Shown here in pieces: positions 10,597-22,464 of a stretch of 64,000 nt of DNA. The stretch covers positions 14,119,718-14,183,717 of the forward strand of contig JABAKD010000022.1 in assembly GCA_012845835.1 (NCBI GenBank), in the 5' to 3' direction. The translations under genes were made by a program, and so were the position numbers. Position 1 is the stretch's first letter. Each line of letters starts with the position of its first letter. The notes below the pieces were generated by a model. That model had not been told where the DNA came from. It saw nothing but the letters and a program-made list of their open reading frames with translations, and did no database searches. The stretch is from Undaria pinnatifida. Its lineage: Eukaryota; Sar; Phaeophyceae; Laminariales; Alariaceae.

Positions 10597-12208
10597 ATAA
10601 TTTTCATACTACTCTGTGTTTCCGCACATCGCCGCCCCGTCTGCGATGACATCAGGTTAGAGTGCGTGATACGCTGGTCCGAGAGGTTTGGAGCCTGGTG
10701 TTTATCGTAGGTCGTGCGGATAGATTGCCCAAAACTGCGAATCGACGCACATGAACCTGCATCAAATCAGCTCTCAGTGCATCGCGAACGAATATAGTCT
10801 ATAGTATATGCCCAATCGTGGCGTGGGCATCACAACATCACCAAACAGCGCTAAACACGCTCAAGTGCGCCATCGAGGATTTTCTCGCTCAGGGAAAGCT
10901 GCAACCGACGTTCTTTTTATCCATGTTTCTCGACAGCTTTGTCCTCTGGCGAACTCGGTCCGCCTCGGAAAATATCCCCGGGGGCGTAAACTTGTTTGCC
11001 TGGTCGCTTTATACCGTATGTTCTGAGTAATTGTTGGCCCTGTCTTTTGGGTGTATGGTCGGCCGATATTGTTGTTGCATTCAAATGGCATAGCTTCCAT
11101 ATATCGGCTTTATCGCCAACGCCCATCCGGTCGATCTCGTCCTTCTTACACCGATACTCTTCTCTACCAGGTGTCCGTTTAGAAGCAACACCCCAAACCA
11201 CGGATGGATGCTGAACGACTGGTTGTAGTGATGTTTGTGCGTCGTATATACGTATATACTCGTAGGCACGAGAGCACGAGAGCACTCGTGTAGTTCTTGT
11301 GCTCTGGTTTATGGTAACGCACTTAAACGATGTAAGTAGGACTGCCGTGGGCGACATCCGAGATTGGCAGTACCCTGGATGTGTAGGGGGGGGATGGTAA
11401 TGAAGAATCCCCTGTTATCCCACACAGAATTAACAGCCTGTAGATTTACCCATGCTAGTACGGATCATCTAGTCTAAAATTTCAAGTCGGTTGATGTTGG
11501 GTTTCAACGGGTCATTACCGGCTGTAACAGGAAGAATACGATAATGCCCGAAAACGGGGATGCGGGTAAAAGTCCCCGTTTTTTTTCAAACGTTTCGATG
11601 GCTCTGAAATATATGGAGTATACTAATTCGGGGGTAGGGATCTTGAATCCGTCGTCGGATTTTTGACATGACTATTCACTCTCGAGTTACAGCCAATCAA
11701 AAGAGCACTGCATACATCTGTAAACAGACGAAGGATTAGATATGAAAATTATTCAAGTTTAACAGCGTACATCCGCTCAGAGAAGCACCTCACCCACCAG
11801 AACAGCACTAAGAACGTTATGCGCAACTATCGCAATATGTCCAGCCAACACACTATATATACTACGCAATACGTACGTGTTCTCATGAACAAGTGTTACA
11901 AAGTTTGGCTACTACCCGCTCTCCCCACGCGCACTCTACTCTATTTGCGTTTTCAGAAACGAGAAGTAGCTAAGATCGGACTGCAATCCCCTAGCCTCTT
12001 TAAGAAGGATGTGGCGGCTCTCAGCCTTCGTCTGCTCGTTCTGCTCCCATCGTGTCCCGCACACTCTCGGCAAAGTCACAACCCTGTCTACAAACCGCAC
12101 ACCCTTCCTCCTCCTTGATTTTTTGTGGAACATCTGGACGTCAACCTCCGGCCCGAACCCGGTGCCCACGAGTACGCACTGCTCTATCACCGCGTTGCGA
12201 TTCATCTT
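10597..12208. other. No gene recognised
   Basis: Several overlapping open frames near 10808-11357 lack any family motif. A pair of short CGTATATACGTATA and GAGCACGAGAGCAC repeats lies near 11240-11285. Nothing supports an expressed gene. Confidence 0.45.
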
Positions 12209-13883
12209 TTACACGAGATTAGGGTAGATCCGAGTGGAGTGGCACTTCTCGTACAATTCCTCTTGGCACGACAAACAGAAACAGGAAGTATTTCGGGTTA
12301 GGAGCCAGTGCTGCTCGCGCTCTTCCACAAGCCTTACATCAACATCCTGTACCTTCCACACCATCTTTCCCTCCACCCCCCCCCAAACATCCGGTCGAGC
12401 CTCCAGCGCATCTACTCGCTTCTGCTCGTTTGCTGAAATAGAAATGAACCCGGCTCCGTCGGGAGGCACCCCCCGGGGTCCGGCGAATTCCTCGAGTCCC
12501 GTGTTGTCGGTGGCGATGTTGACCTTGGTTATCGGGCCCTCCCCTTCGGCGGGTTTCGGGACCTTGGTTCCAGTCGGGCCCTCTGCCGTGAAGTGGTACA
12601 GCTTGGCGGTGCCGATAATGCCTGTGAGAGTGACGACCGGGCGATAGATGTCCGTTGGGCCGACCAGCTTGACGTGCACACGCCGGATGCGGTATGGAGA
12701 CCACGTTGCGAAGTACTTCTCCATGTCTTCGCCTTCGCCGCCCACGTTCCTGAAAAAGCTTTCCAGAAATCTCACCACGTGTGCGGCGCTCTCGATGACG
12801 ATGCCGAAACAAAACGCCCCTTTTAATGGCGTTCTTCGACACCCCAACAATCCGGCCGTGGCAGCCCTTGAAGTGCGAAGTCGCTGCGAAGTGGTGGTCA
12901 ACCAAAAGTCCCAACATCTGCATGGTGTCCGCCAAGAAGAGCAAGTTTTGACTCCCCTTGTACTGCTTGGCGCAGCCATCCATCCGTGAACATGTGCATT
13001 CGGAGATTATCTTCGTCCGCTCGGCAGGTGGCAGTGGCTGCCTTCCCCGCTCCGTGCAAGTAGTACTCAGCGATTTCGGGAAGGGCGTGCCGGTGGAAAT
13101 CAAAATCGTGGTCTAAGTCCTCGGAGGCCAAGATCCATGTCTCGGTAACGTGCATCCTTCCCCCGCCTTCGTAAACTTTTGGGCAATGATGAACCATTAC
13201 CATCATGGTCGCGGTCGGGGTCTGCTGGCATGTCATAATAGCTTTTCCCTCGACGGGTGCTCCTCAATTAAGTCCGACTCTATGACCACGTCGCCATCTT
13301 TGAACGTGTCTAAGCAGAGCTTGTGGCAGTTCCTCTGCCACTTGGCCGTTGAGTGGTGAACCAAGTACGTCGTGGAGTGCGCCGTACACTCTTTCCATAA
13401 CTCCTGAAACGTACCCGTCTCTTCCACCTGCTGTTGGGCGTACTTCTTGCCTCCCGCTGTAGTGACGTCCTCGTAATGCGTCCATTTGACAGTATCCGTC
13501 GCCGCGTCCAGCACTGAGCACTGGGGGATACCTCCTGATTTACCGAAACCACACTCCCCGCACTCCCCCGAAACACACTTTGCTTTGCGCTCCCGAAACT
13601 CGGGGCCCTCAAGATCATCGGCGCGCCAGTCCACCTTCGCACAACAAAGCTCCCAGGCATGAAAAACCTGGTACTCTTTGTCCCCAAGCTGCACAAAGCG
13701 CACACACTTGCTGCTTCGAGATACCTCGCCACCCTTGGCGGCCGAAGCCGACTTCGTTGTCGACGCCCTCGCGCGCTCAGTTTTACTCCGATCGCTAATC
13801 TGAGACCGGCTACCCCCCCCTAACACGGCCAAGCGGCGTCGATTGAAGCTTCCCTTTTTTAAAAAATGCGTCGAGATTATCAT
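12209..13883 (-). pseudogene. Decayed DDE/RNase H-like transposase of an unclassified family
   Basis: Three consecutive minus-strand frames form one protein of about 560 residues. Order: a cysteine pair motif CVSGECGECGFGK, then HHSTAKWQRN, VVIESDLIEEHPSR (first acidic site), HDFDFHRHALPEI, MFTDG|CAKQYKG (second acidic site), HFAATSHFKG and a C-terminal domain ending CFCLSCQEELYEKC. The spacing resembles a transposase-like family with a DG-x-x-x-QYK ... H-x-KG-x-x-DG core, recalled from invertebrate and algal genomes. Breaks: a likely lost A near 13240 in EK|AIMTC, a 4-bp GGAT duplication near 12980, and an extra A near 12826 in the AAAAGGGG run. The expected D after the KG motif reads HGRIVG, so the active site is also damaged. 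Confidence 0.6.
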
Positions 13884-15240
13884 GTTTTTTTTTCCGGAAA
13901 GTTTAAAATTGAGGTTTTCAGGTTCGGGGACTTTTTTGTTTTAGAGAGTTTTTCTCTAATCACTTTAAAACGGCCGTTTCCGGATAAATCAACGTTTTTT
14001 TTGTTTTTTTGTTTTTCTTTCGTTATGAGCGCGCGGGAGGAAAGGGTCTCCCAATCTCCGATGTCGCCCGTGGTCTGTTCAGTTTCGAATTTTCGATTCC
14101 GGCTTCACATGCGGTTTGATTACTTTCTTTCTCGTAATTTAGGCCTGGTTTATAAGTGGAACTAGGCAGAAACGTGGGGACAAAACCAAGCTCTGCATTC
14201 AACTGAAGTAGCTCATTTGTACCTACAGAACACACAGCCGGACGCCTCAGTTGAATTGTACGCGACGAGACTGGTGGTGTTATGCATCCATGATGCTGAT
14301 ATCTTCGAAATTCTCCATCGTGCGACAGGTATAATATGTGGAATAAGCAGCATATTATGATATGCGGAATAAGCAGCATATTGTAATATGCGGAATAAGC
14401 AGCACCTTATGGCATGTTATGGCCTTGTATGGCTTCCCGAGATAGGAGGAGCGATGAGGGCGGGAGATCGCGCAGGGAGATTGGTGTGATTCAGTGGTGA
14501 GCTACTTCGAGGCGGTGCCTATATACTCCCCTTTCCGATGTGAAAACGTTCGTCTCGTCCTCACACAAATATATGAGTGATACGACAGGAGACTCGTTTC
14601 ATCATCTCCGTGGTAGAGCGAGATCAAGGTAAAACCGACGCATTGCTATCGTATGGCAGATGCAACGGTGTGCGAGCTCTGTGGTTGCGGTCGCAGGCAA
14701 CCGTACGAGCGTAGAGTGTTTTAGTTGTGTGGACGTGGGTCTAACACAACTACGTCGAGAGACTCGCCTCATCACCTCCATCGTACAACTCCAGCTAAGA
14801 AGAATGCCGACCCAATTATTTCCTGGGTTTGCTCCTGTCGGGCAGGGGTGTGCGCCGGTGTTCGAGTTGTTTTGGGGCGGACTGGACACGTCGTCGGCAA
14901 TCACGGTGTGCATCTCGTCCCGTCATCGTCAACGTTTTGTGTCGTCTCATCAGCTCTCTCCTACTGTACAGTGCTTGCGAGCACTGAACTTAGATTGACA
15001 ACCTGCCTCAACAAGGTATGCCCCAAACATAGCGAGAAAATGGGCCGAGTAGTTTGATTAATAAATTGTAGTGGTTCACGATTCCCATAGGGATTCGTGC
15101 CTCAACAGTACGATTACTACATGAAAGGTTTACTCACGGTTGTCATAGAAAAACGTGCGCCCCGACGTATGGATTATCACATGTTCGTTAGGAGAAGGGT
15201 TGGGGCTCAACATGTCTGTCAATAATTAAAATGGCCGATC
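13884..15240. other. No confident gene; short tandem repeat inside
   Basis: A frame at 14725-15057 (+) and another at 14602-14913 (-) lack motifs. T-rich DNA with TTTTTTCCGGAAAG and GAGAGTTTTTCTCT occupies 13880-14010. Between 14333 and 14404, ATATGYGGAATAAGCAGCA is repeated three times with a 25-28 bp spacing. Confidence 0.45.
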
Positions 15241-15249
15241 ATGAATCCC

Positions 15250-16560
15250 GGGTCTCAGAGGGATGTACATCGACCACTGCTGCGGATTTCCGGGATTACC
15301 ACGGCTATCACGGAAATCTGCGTCAGTTTCGGTGGCTCTCCGCGGCACTATTTGCCACGGATGTCCACGGCAATGTCCGCGGCAATATTCGCGGCAACAT
15401 CCACGGCTATCTCCACCGCAGGTGGAAATATCCACGACAACGTCCTCGGCGATGTCCGCGGCAATGTACAAAGTTGTTCGCGCCACCGTCCGTGGCAATG
15501 TCCGAGGTTGTCTGCGGCCCTGTCCGCGGCAATCATGGCCCCAATCCTAATCCTAACCCTAACCCTGCGGGAAAAATTATTTGACGGATCTTCTGTAGTT
15601 GAAACATGTTATTCGAGATTCATGCATGATATTAGACGGCACCGTTTTGTACCACGTTGGGGAATGCATGTCTTACAAGGATGGTGGAAAGTCTACCTGC
15701 GTACACTACGTACACGTACATGGAGATGGAGACCAGTATTGGTGTTTGTCCTGAAACCAAGTCGGTCGAGTCATTGCCGTGGACATGTCCGCGGATATTG
15801 CAGTGGATTGTTGCGGGCAATGCCACGGACTTCTGCGGACATTGCCGGAAACATAGCCGAGGGCATTGCCGCGCACATTTTCCCGGGCATTGCAACGGAC
15901 ATTGCCGTCAACACTGCCGTGGACGTTGCTGCTGGGGACAGCGGATATTACCACTGACGTTGCAATGGACCACCAGGAACAACCACGGACATTGCCGCCG
16001 ACATGGCCGTGAATATGGTCGCAGATAGTGCCTTCGACATTGCCGCGAACAACTATGGATACTGCCACGGATACTGCCGCGGATAATCATGGGCAACCAC
16101 GGACATGGCAGCGGACATTATCGTGGACATTGCATGCCGCGGACATCTGTGGATATTTCCTCGGACATATCCGCGGACATGGCCACAGATATCGCCACGG
16201 GGCATTTCCATGGTCTTTGCCACGGACGATGCCGTGGACATTGCCGTGGACATTGCCGCGGGGGACCCGCCTATATTTCCACGGAGATTAAAACCGACAA
16301 CTAATGGCCGCGGACCCCTGCGGACAACCGCAGACATTGCCGCGGATATGGTCGTGGACATGGCCGCGAACATTGCCGTGCACTGCCGCGGATACTACCA
16401 CGGATACTGCCGCGAACAATGCCGAGTACATTGCCGTAAATATGACCGCGGACATATCCGTGGCAATCAGGGCAATACCCGCGGATTGCCGTCGCAGGCT
16501 GCAGATAGCCGCGGCGGTGACCGTGGAGCGCCGGGGCTAGCCACGGACATGTCCACAACT
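15250..16560. repeat. GC-rich degenerate 12-bp satellite with orientation switch
   Basis: Left part (15290-15540) is made of CCGCGGCAATRTCC units; right part (15775-16560) carries the complement, GGACATTGCCGCGG. The switch lies in a 200-bp non-repetitive segment that begins with a telomere-like CCTAATCCTAACCCTAACCC. Open frames inside (IAADIAVD on one strand, GNVRGNVHG on the other) reflect a 12-bp unit that is a multiple of three; they are not accepted as genes. CCGCGG sites are very dense. Confidence 0.85.
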
Positions 16561-17831
16561 ATCCGCAAAAACGCAAAAGATGTACAACGGTGGGGTCGCG
16601 GGAGTTGGATTCGGACGTCCACACCCTTCGGGGACGCATTTTTGTTCCACTAACACCCGAAAGAGATATGAGGGCAGTTTCAGACAATTAGAGGGTTGTT
16701 ACGTGATTAAAAAAGTTGACAGTAACGTGCTTAGTTGAGCATGCTTATTTGCTTTGCAGTGAAAAATACTTTTTTTTTTAGTGAAGTAGAAGTCGTTCTG
16801 GTGCCAGGATCAGTACACACACACGACCACCACAAACAGCCCGCAAACATCGAACCTGCGCACAGCCGTGGCACAGCGCGGCACGTAGCACCCAGTGAAC
16901 AGACCACAGGTACCGGGCCAAACCGTAGTCGTGCCTTCGGCGTTTGGGTTTCGTCGGGTCGTGTCATGAGTGGCGCCGGGCGGAGCAGTGTAGCAGCGAC
17001 TAGCAAGCGTCTCCGTGTGCTGTCAGCCCGACGGTGGGATATTGGGAGGGTGCATGAGTTGGAGAGGTACCATGGGGGAGGTTTCGCGTATTTGTCGTAA
17101 GATACAGATTCATGTGCTGGTGTTGCCCTCGAGCATCGAGCATTGCGCAGGAGATAGGCAAAAGACGAATAAATACCTGACACGTTAATGTCTTCATCAG
17201 GGATTACTGCATACCAGGTATGTCCATTATTACTAGCCTTTACATTTTGCCTGGAGAAGAACGTTTTTAAAACGAGCGACCGGTGTACCACGCAGCCTGC
17301 AAAGATGAGTATCGACTCTAGACTAAAGTATTTGTCCAACTCACAGCTGACGTTGTTAGCACAATTTGATGAAATACATTTTATTACAACGCTAACAAAA
17401 AAACAGATATATCATACGAGCTTGGCCAGCAAAGAAAACGGTAAACAATCCGACGGGCGTACCTCGTAAACCCCTGCGAACATGGGCTCAAACTTTGGAG
17501 GCAATGACCCTGACACATCACTGCGTGCGCGGAAAAATACAACGAAAACTAGGGCAGACGACAGAAAGCGGTACACCGCCACCATTCCGCGCTACCGTGC
17601 GGTACACAGCAAAATACACCTAGGTTTTTGATCCCGATCCGCGACGCCGATTGGTCAACTCAGCCTCGTGCCGGGGTTTGACACCAACTCCTTGCGGTAC
17701 ATCCTATCGCGGCTTCTCAGCTCGGCCGTCACCGTTTGCTGACGCGACCCAAAACGCTTTCTGCAGTAAAATACACCATGCGGACCGACTTTGCCCAGGC
17801 TCTTCACGGCCCACTGTGGAATACAGGGTCG
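16561..17831. other. No confident gene
   Basis: The longest frame (16731-17339, minus, 202 codons) has no recognisable motif and mixed composition. It could be a chance frame or an exon. No repeat family of this window was recognised here. Confidence 0.4.
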
Positions 17832-18262
17832 TAGATACGTATCGTAGATCTCGTGCACGCATGCGCGAGAGGACACGTCACCGGTCAGGCAATACACGAT
17901 CCCGGGTCGCGAGCGGTGTCACCCGTCATAGATGGCGTTGACACGTCCCCAAAAGGTCAGCCGCCGAAAGATGATCCCGCCGCATTACGAGACGGCATAA
18001 GCGCAACGTCACTCTAACTTTAGCATCTCCTTGGTACATCTAAGAAAGAAAGGTTTCAGCGTGCGTCCGCCGTGAGGACGATCGTCAAGGGACCTCAGCA
18101 CTGCAACACCCTCTCCGCTTCGACTTCAGCTCTGCGACGCCCTCTCCGCTTCGACTTCAACTCCGCGACGCCCTCTCCGCTCCGACGCCAGCTACGAGAC
18201 GAGCACCAGACCTCCGGGACCGCCTTCTCCACTCCGACATCTGGACCCCGTGAGAAGCCAAG
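17832..18262 (+). repeat. Probable 5' LTR of the Ty3/gypsy element (minimal shared segment)
   Basis: Matches 25127-25530 over about 400 bp, including GCACGCATGCGCGAGAGGAC, CGATCCCGGGTCGCGAGCGG and AGAAAGAAAGGTTTCAGCGT. The 5' copy carries extra CCTCTCCGCTTCGACTTCA units of about 30 bp. Exact TG...CA ends were not resolved. Confidence 0.6.
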
Positions 18263-18299
18263 CTCCAAAGTGGTGACCGCCGTCGGACCAACAAAACCT

Positions 18300-18323
18300 G
18301 TATATAACCCTATATAAAGACCG
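18300..18323 (+). promoter_or_regulatory. TATA-like motif before the gag-like frame
   Basis: Two TATATAA-type motifs (TATATAACCC and TATATAAAGA) stand 20-40 bp upstream of the first ATG of the internal region at 18343. Confidence 0.4.
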
Positions 18324-18342
18324 CCGTCGAAAAGGAGAAAAA

Positions 18343-18813
18343 ATGCCACGCTCAGGAGCTCGCTCCAAGAAGAGCCGCGGGAAGGCCCGCAAGGCATCGA
18401 CCACGCCCGAGGGGCCGACTGCTGCACTGGCGGGGAACCCCTTTGCGGCCCTCGCACCCACCGACCAGGGCGGACCGGCCGAGACCGACGAGGAGCAGCC
18501 GAACGCTGCAGACGATGCTGGAGCGCTTAATACGAGACCTGCCATCGCTGCCAGCACGACGCCTGCATCATCTGCGGGAGCCATTGGAGAGGACTTGAGC
18601 CTGGCGAAGGACATCCTCGCCGCGCCGAGCACTCTCCCAGCCCATGACCCGGTCCGCGTCGAGACGGCGGCCTACCTGCGGAAGTGCATGCTCGACGGCA
18701 CCACGCCGCCAGCGTGGGTCTTGGAGCTGGTGCTGCCTGGCAGCCGGAAGCCCGTGAGTGGGCCTTCTGACGAGCAGATTCAAGAGATGAGAGGAGTACC
18801 ACAGCCGCAGTAA
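18343..18813 (+). CDS. Gag-like N-terminal frame of the Ty3/gypsy element
   Basis: A 156-codon frame starting MPRSGARSKKSRGKARK is basic at the N-terminus and rich in Ala, Pro and Thr. Residues 91-120 (LSLAKDILAAPSTLP...LRKCML) look helical. It follows the LTR-like segment and a TATA-like motif and precedes a clearer gag fragment, so it is probably the first part of gag or its leader. It has no zinc knuckle. Confidence 0.5.
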   Translation: MPRSGARSKKSRGKARKASTTPEGPTAALAGNPFAALAPTDQGGPAETDEEQPNAADDAGALNTRPAIAASTTPASSAGAIGEDLSLAKDILAAPSTLPAHDPVRVETAAYLRKCMLDGTTPPAWVLELVLPGSRKPVSGPSDEQIQEMRGVPQPQ

Positions 18814-18947
18814 AACCACGACGTTGTTTTTGAACGCGTGCAGAACCTTCCGACACCTGCCACGCCTATCCAACATCAGTCGAGTAATTCTGACAGCAGC
18901 TGTACCTCTCCGCCTGACCAATCTCAACAAGCCCCCTTGACAGCACG

Positions 18948-19030
18948 TACCACTTCTGCTGTAGAAGCACTTCCCATAGCCCCCCTGACAGCACGTACCA
19001 CCTCTGCTGTAGAAGCACCTCCCGCAGCAG
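18948..19030 (+). repeat. 42-bp direct duplication inside gag
   Basis: CTGACAGCACGTACCACCTC (or TTGACAGCACG...) plus TGCTGTAGAAGCACYTCCC occurs twice in tandem, near 18948 and 18990. Confidence 0.85.
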
Positions 19031-19094
19031 TACAGCATCTGCTGTAGCACCCCCGAGCGCACTCCACAACCACAACGAAAACGCAATTTTTTCG

Positions 19095-19970
19095 ATGAAC
19101 AAATCTGATGTGCCCTCTCCGCTCATGTTGCACGGTTTACCAACTGAAGATGTGCCCGAAATCATGGCGCTATTCCACTCTCGCATCCGCTTGCACGCCC
19201 CTGACGGTGCCCCTGACTCGGTTATCGACCACCACGCCGTGAGATACCTTGCATACTTAGTGACCGGCGGAGCAGCTAGCACCATTCACCAAATACAGTG
19301 AGACGTTAGAGTGGCACACAGACGAAGAGCTAGCACAGCTGAACACTGAGGATGTAGAAGTCAGAGCACCTCACAACTGGAGCGAGTGGGTGGATGCTTT
19401 CACAAATCTGTTTAGCCCCGTGAACCGCATCGTCCTCCTCGCTCGCACCGTCTCTACCGTAAAGCAAGGCAGTAGTGAATCCGTCGACTCTTACGGACTG
19501 CGTGTAACTTAAGCATACGCGCGCCTCCTGGCCGACGCCAAACGAACCGCCCCCGTCAACGTCTCGCCATAAAACATGCATGACAAACATCGCTCATGAC
19601 ATCTTTCGAAGCCGGTCTAGTTCGGCATGTACGTCTGGAACTTATTCGTGAAGACCCCTCCCTGACGTACCAAGCCTCACGTACCCGCGCCAAGAAAAAC
19701 GAGACCAACGCCTTACGCGCAGCCCCCACTCCCTCCCCGACCACGTATGCATTGGCCGTCACTGGCACATTCCCTGGGCCCAACCGACAGTTGATTACAT
19801 CGATGGGCAACATCGAAAAAGCAATCGTGTCCAAACTGACGGCGGTGCGAGGCCGGGGCAAGAGCGTGACGTTCGAGCCAACAGCATACGGCCCGTCGGA
19901 CAAGCGGGGCAGGTCGCCGAGTGGCGACGCGGGGAAAAATAGGAAGGCCAAAGTAGCGTCGGGAAAATAG
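19095..19970 (+). pseudogene. Ty3/gypsy gag (capsid region), decayed
   Basis: Reads MNKSDVPSPLMLHGLPTED...LVTGGAAST, shifts frame near 19295, then ETLEWHTDEEL...WSEWVDAFTNLFSP, VKQGSSESVDSYGLRV, an in-frame TAA at 19510, AYARLLADAKR, and later a basic tail GPSDKRGRSPSGDAGKNRKA. W..-x-F-x-x-LF and Q-G-x-x-S-V-x-x-Y are the usual retrotransposon gag signatures. Several stops and shifts make it non-functional. Confidence 0.7.
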
Positions 19971-20599
19971 TGTGATCACCCGATGTGCCACCACCGCAGC
20001 TCGCACTCGCGCCCAGACTGCAGACTGGCCAAAGCGCACGAGCGTGACAGAAATAGTGGTCACACAAAAACTGTGAGGGGCCCGCGCCGGTTGCCTTACA
20101 CCGGCTCGGGAGTAGACATACTAGGATCACCAAACCCGCGACAGAAACGATAGCGCGATCAGCTAGCGTAGCCGTGGTAAGTGCCGGTAGACCTAGTAGT
20201 AAGAGGAGGGATAAGTGTGGCCGAACAAAGAGCACCACCCCTCTGGCGAGTACCCGCGCGACACAAGAACCTGTAGACAACCAGTCGAATACTGTAACAG
20301 ACTTGAAAATTAAGCAGCAGGTTCCGAGTGTGCTAACAGTACCGCGTGGCGTTGGACCAGCCGTAGAAGCAGCAAGCAGAGTCGAGAAGAGTAGTCAGCG
20401 TCAGAATGATACGTTTTCACCTTCCATGGTACCCCAAGCGTTGTACATTTCTGCTGCGTCCCGCAAACTGAACGAGAAAATCAAATATAAAGTTGTATTA
20501 TCATGCAACGCTAACCGGGAAATGCACTTTGATGCTTTCCTCGCGTCTGCCATGAGTGGGGTATCCCCGATGTCCCATAGCTCTCAACTCTACGTCAAA

Positions 20600-21030
20600 G
20601 CGCGTACGAGTGAACGTCAGAGTTAATGATTATCCGGCGCACAATGTCACGATTGACACCGCGACCGATGTACCATGCATATCTGTTCACTTTGTACAGA
20701 CACATCCCACAATGAAAGACACTCAATTTTTGCAGTGCCCCTGGGAGCGATCAACCTCAGCAGTGCTGATGGGTCGCCTCTCAAACTTTTAAGGTATGTT
20801 TGCTTTCAACTCACACTAGGAGATATTTCCCTACCAGTCGAAGCGCTCGTATTGCCCTCTTTTGGGCCAGACATTATGCTACTCGATGACACAATCATGG
20901 GCGCCTTTGGGGGTGTCCTCGACTGGAGTACAGAGCAATTGTCATTCGAAACCTCTCAAGTGACAGCATCTCATCGTAGAGTAGACTTTACAGCATGGCC
21001 CGAGAACACTGCGACAGCTCAGTGCTCCGT
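20600..21030 (+). pseudogene. Ty3/gypsy retropepsin-like protease region
   Basis: In one frame VNVRVNDYPAHNVTIDTATDV gives the flap-start and an IDTAT motif where DTG or DSG is expected. In the next frame SADGSPLKLLRY...LTLGDISLPVEALVL, FGPDIMLLDDTIMGAFGGVLDW gives the second half (the LLDD position replaces the usual LLG-x-D). A frame change near 20690 separates them, and the frame continues to 21460. The altered active site suggests loss of activity. Confidence 0.7.
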
Positions 21031-21439
21031 GTTCACAGTCAACACTGATGTAGAGTCGGTACCAGTCTTGTTGCGACACAAATGCTGGATCCCCCCCCAG
21101 AGTGAGATGGCAGTACAAGTAGAGTCAGCAACAGCACCCACAGAGACCACTGCTGCACTCATTGAACCACTCATCGCCACGTTCGAAGACATCGAATCGT
21201 CCGCCGTACCTGAAGCTTTCCAAAATATGATAGTTGCTCGTACTGCGAGTCATTGGTCGGCCGCTGATAAAACAGCTGTATGTAGTCCAGATCGCGAACC
21301 CGTCCCACCAATACGTATACTTGAAACGCAACACCTTACTAGGTCACATTGCGCCCGTATCGGTAGCCCTGAACAAAACGACCAGTGCAATTCAAACAGA
21401 CAGCAAGACAACGGAATCCACGCGGAACGAACTTCGTGC

Positions 21440-22160
21440 AGCACTTACTCAAGCATTTGACAAAACCACGTTCACACCTGACGAATGCGAACAAGTACTG
21501 ACTCTATGCACGAAATATCGCAACGTTTTTTTCCTTGTCACCTCAAGAGCTAGGTAAATATACCCTAGCCAAAGCAACGTTCCCTCTTGAAGCAAGTTTA
21601 TACCTAACTTAGCCGGTATCATAGCACCCCTGGTAGCCCTCACGAAAAAAGAAGCCGCCAAAGAAGCCACTAAACGTTGGAGATCAGAACACGATCAGGC
21701 GTACGCAACAGAGAAACAATTGCTCACGTAGTCGCCCGTGCTTCAATTTCCCGATGTTGTTGAAGACTTTGCGATACACGTTGACGCCTCAGAAGCAGGC
21801 GCAGGTGCATTCCTCGCCCAGCAGAAAGGCGATGACCTCGTAATAATTGCATACTTTAGTCAACGCTTCAACGACAGCCAGCACCACTACTCTGCTACGC
21901 TCAAATAATGTTAGGCTGTGGTCTTAGCCATCCAGCACTGGAGACCTTATTTCTGGGGACGACATTTTGTGTGTGTGACAGATCACGCGGCACTGCGATA
22001 CCTGTACTCAATGCAAGAACATACATCGAACATGTTAACACGCTGGGCAATAGCATTGCAGGCTTTCGACTTCACCGTCCAACACAAATGAGGTAAACTA
22101 CACGTCGTACAGGACACGTTTTCACGAATGTTTGCGTTCGAGCACCAGCAAGAAGTAGCC
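21440..22160 (+). pseudogene. Ty3/gypsy reverse transcriptase remnant joined to RNase H (RT core deleted)
   Basis: The frame FTPDECEQVLTLCTKYRNVF and GKYTLAKATFPLEAS belongs to the segment just upstream of the RT fingers. It is followed within a few bases (about 21595) by KFIPNLAGIIAPLVALTKK, which normally lies after the RT catalytic core. The palm with the YxDD motif is absent. RNase H is readable: FAIHVDASEAGAGAFLAQQK, FSQRFNDSQHHYSATLK, VTDHAALRYL, with stops at 21729 and 21906 and a shift near 21910. Confidence 0.8.
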
Positions 22161-22464
22161 TTGCCGTCCCTCGCACCCATTTGCCGTAATGTAGCAGATG
22201 GCCCAAAGCTACAAACAGCCCGTGTCCCCCGACCATATCAGGTCTCCGCCGACAAACTGGCTAACCTAGAACCAGTACGCAGCGATAGAGAGCTCTTTAG
22301 TGTGAGGTCAGTATTTGTGATCGCGACAAATGTTTTCATGTCCGTCGATCGAGAAAAACTCCGCTCAACACAAACAGTAGAGAACGGACGGTACATCGTT
22401 TACATACAGCACGCAGACGCACTATTACCCGAGAAAGAAACGAAAACAACCATGTCTTAATATT

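Noticed and set aside
10808-11357. Overlapping frames on both strands
   Set aside because: Mutually overlapping frames of similar length without recognisable domains.
15241-16653. Frames with IAADIAVD or GNVRGNVHG repeats, possible repeat protein
   Set aside because: The 12-bp satellite unit is a multiple of three and gives open frames on both strands; units are degenerate, change orientation, and show no codon-level conservation.
16731-17339. 202-codon minus-strand frame
   Set aside because: No motif, no signal, no splice support; kept only as an unassigned region.
17284-17350. Similarity of TGCAAAGATGAGTATCGAC to the family A block TGCAAAGATGAGTTTCGAC
   Set aside because: Too short and without neighbouring family A blocks; may be chance.
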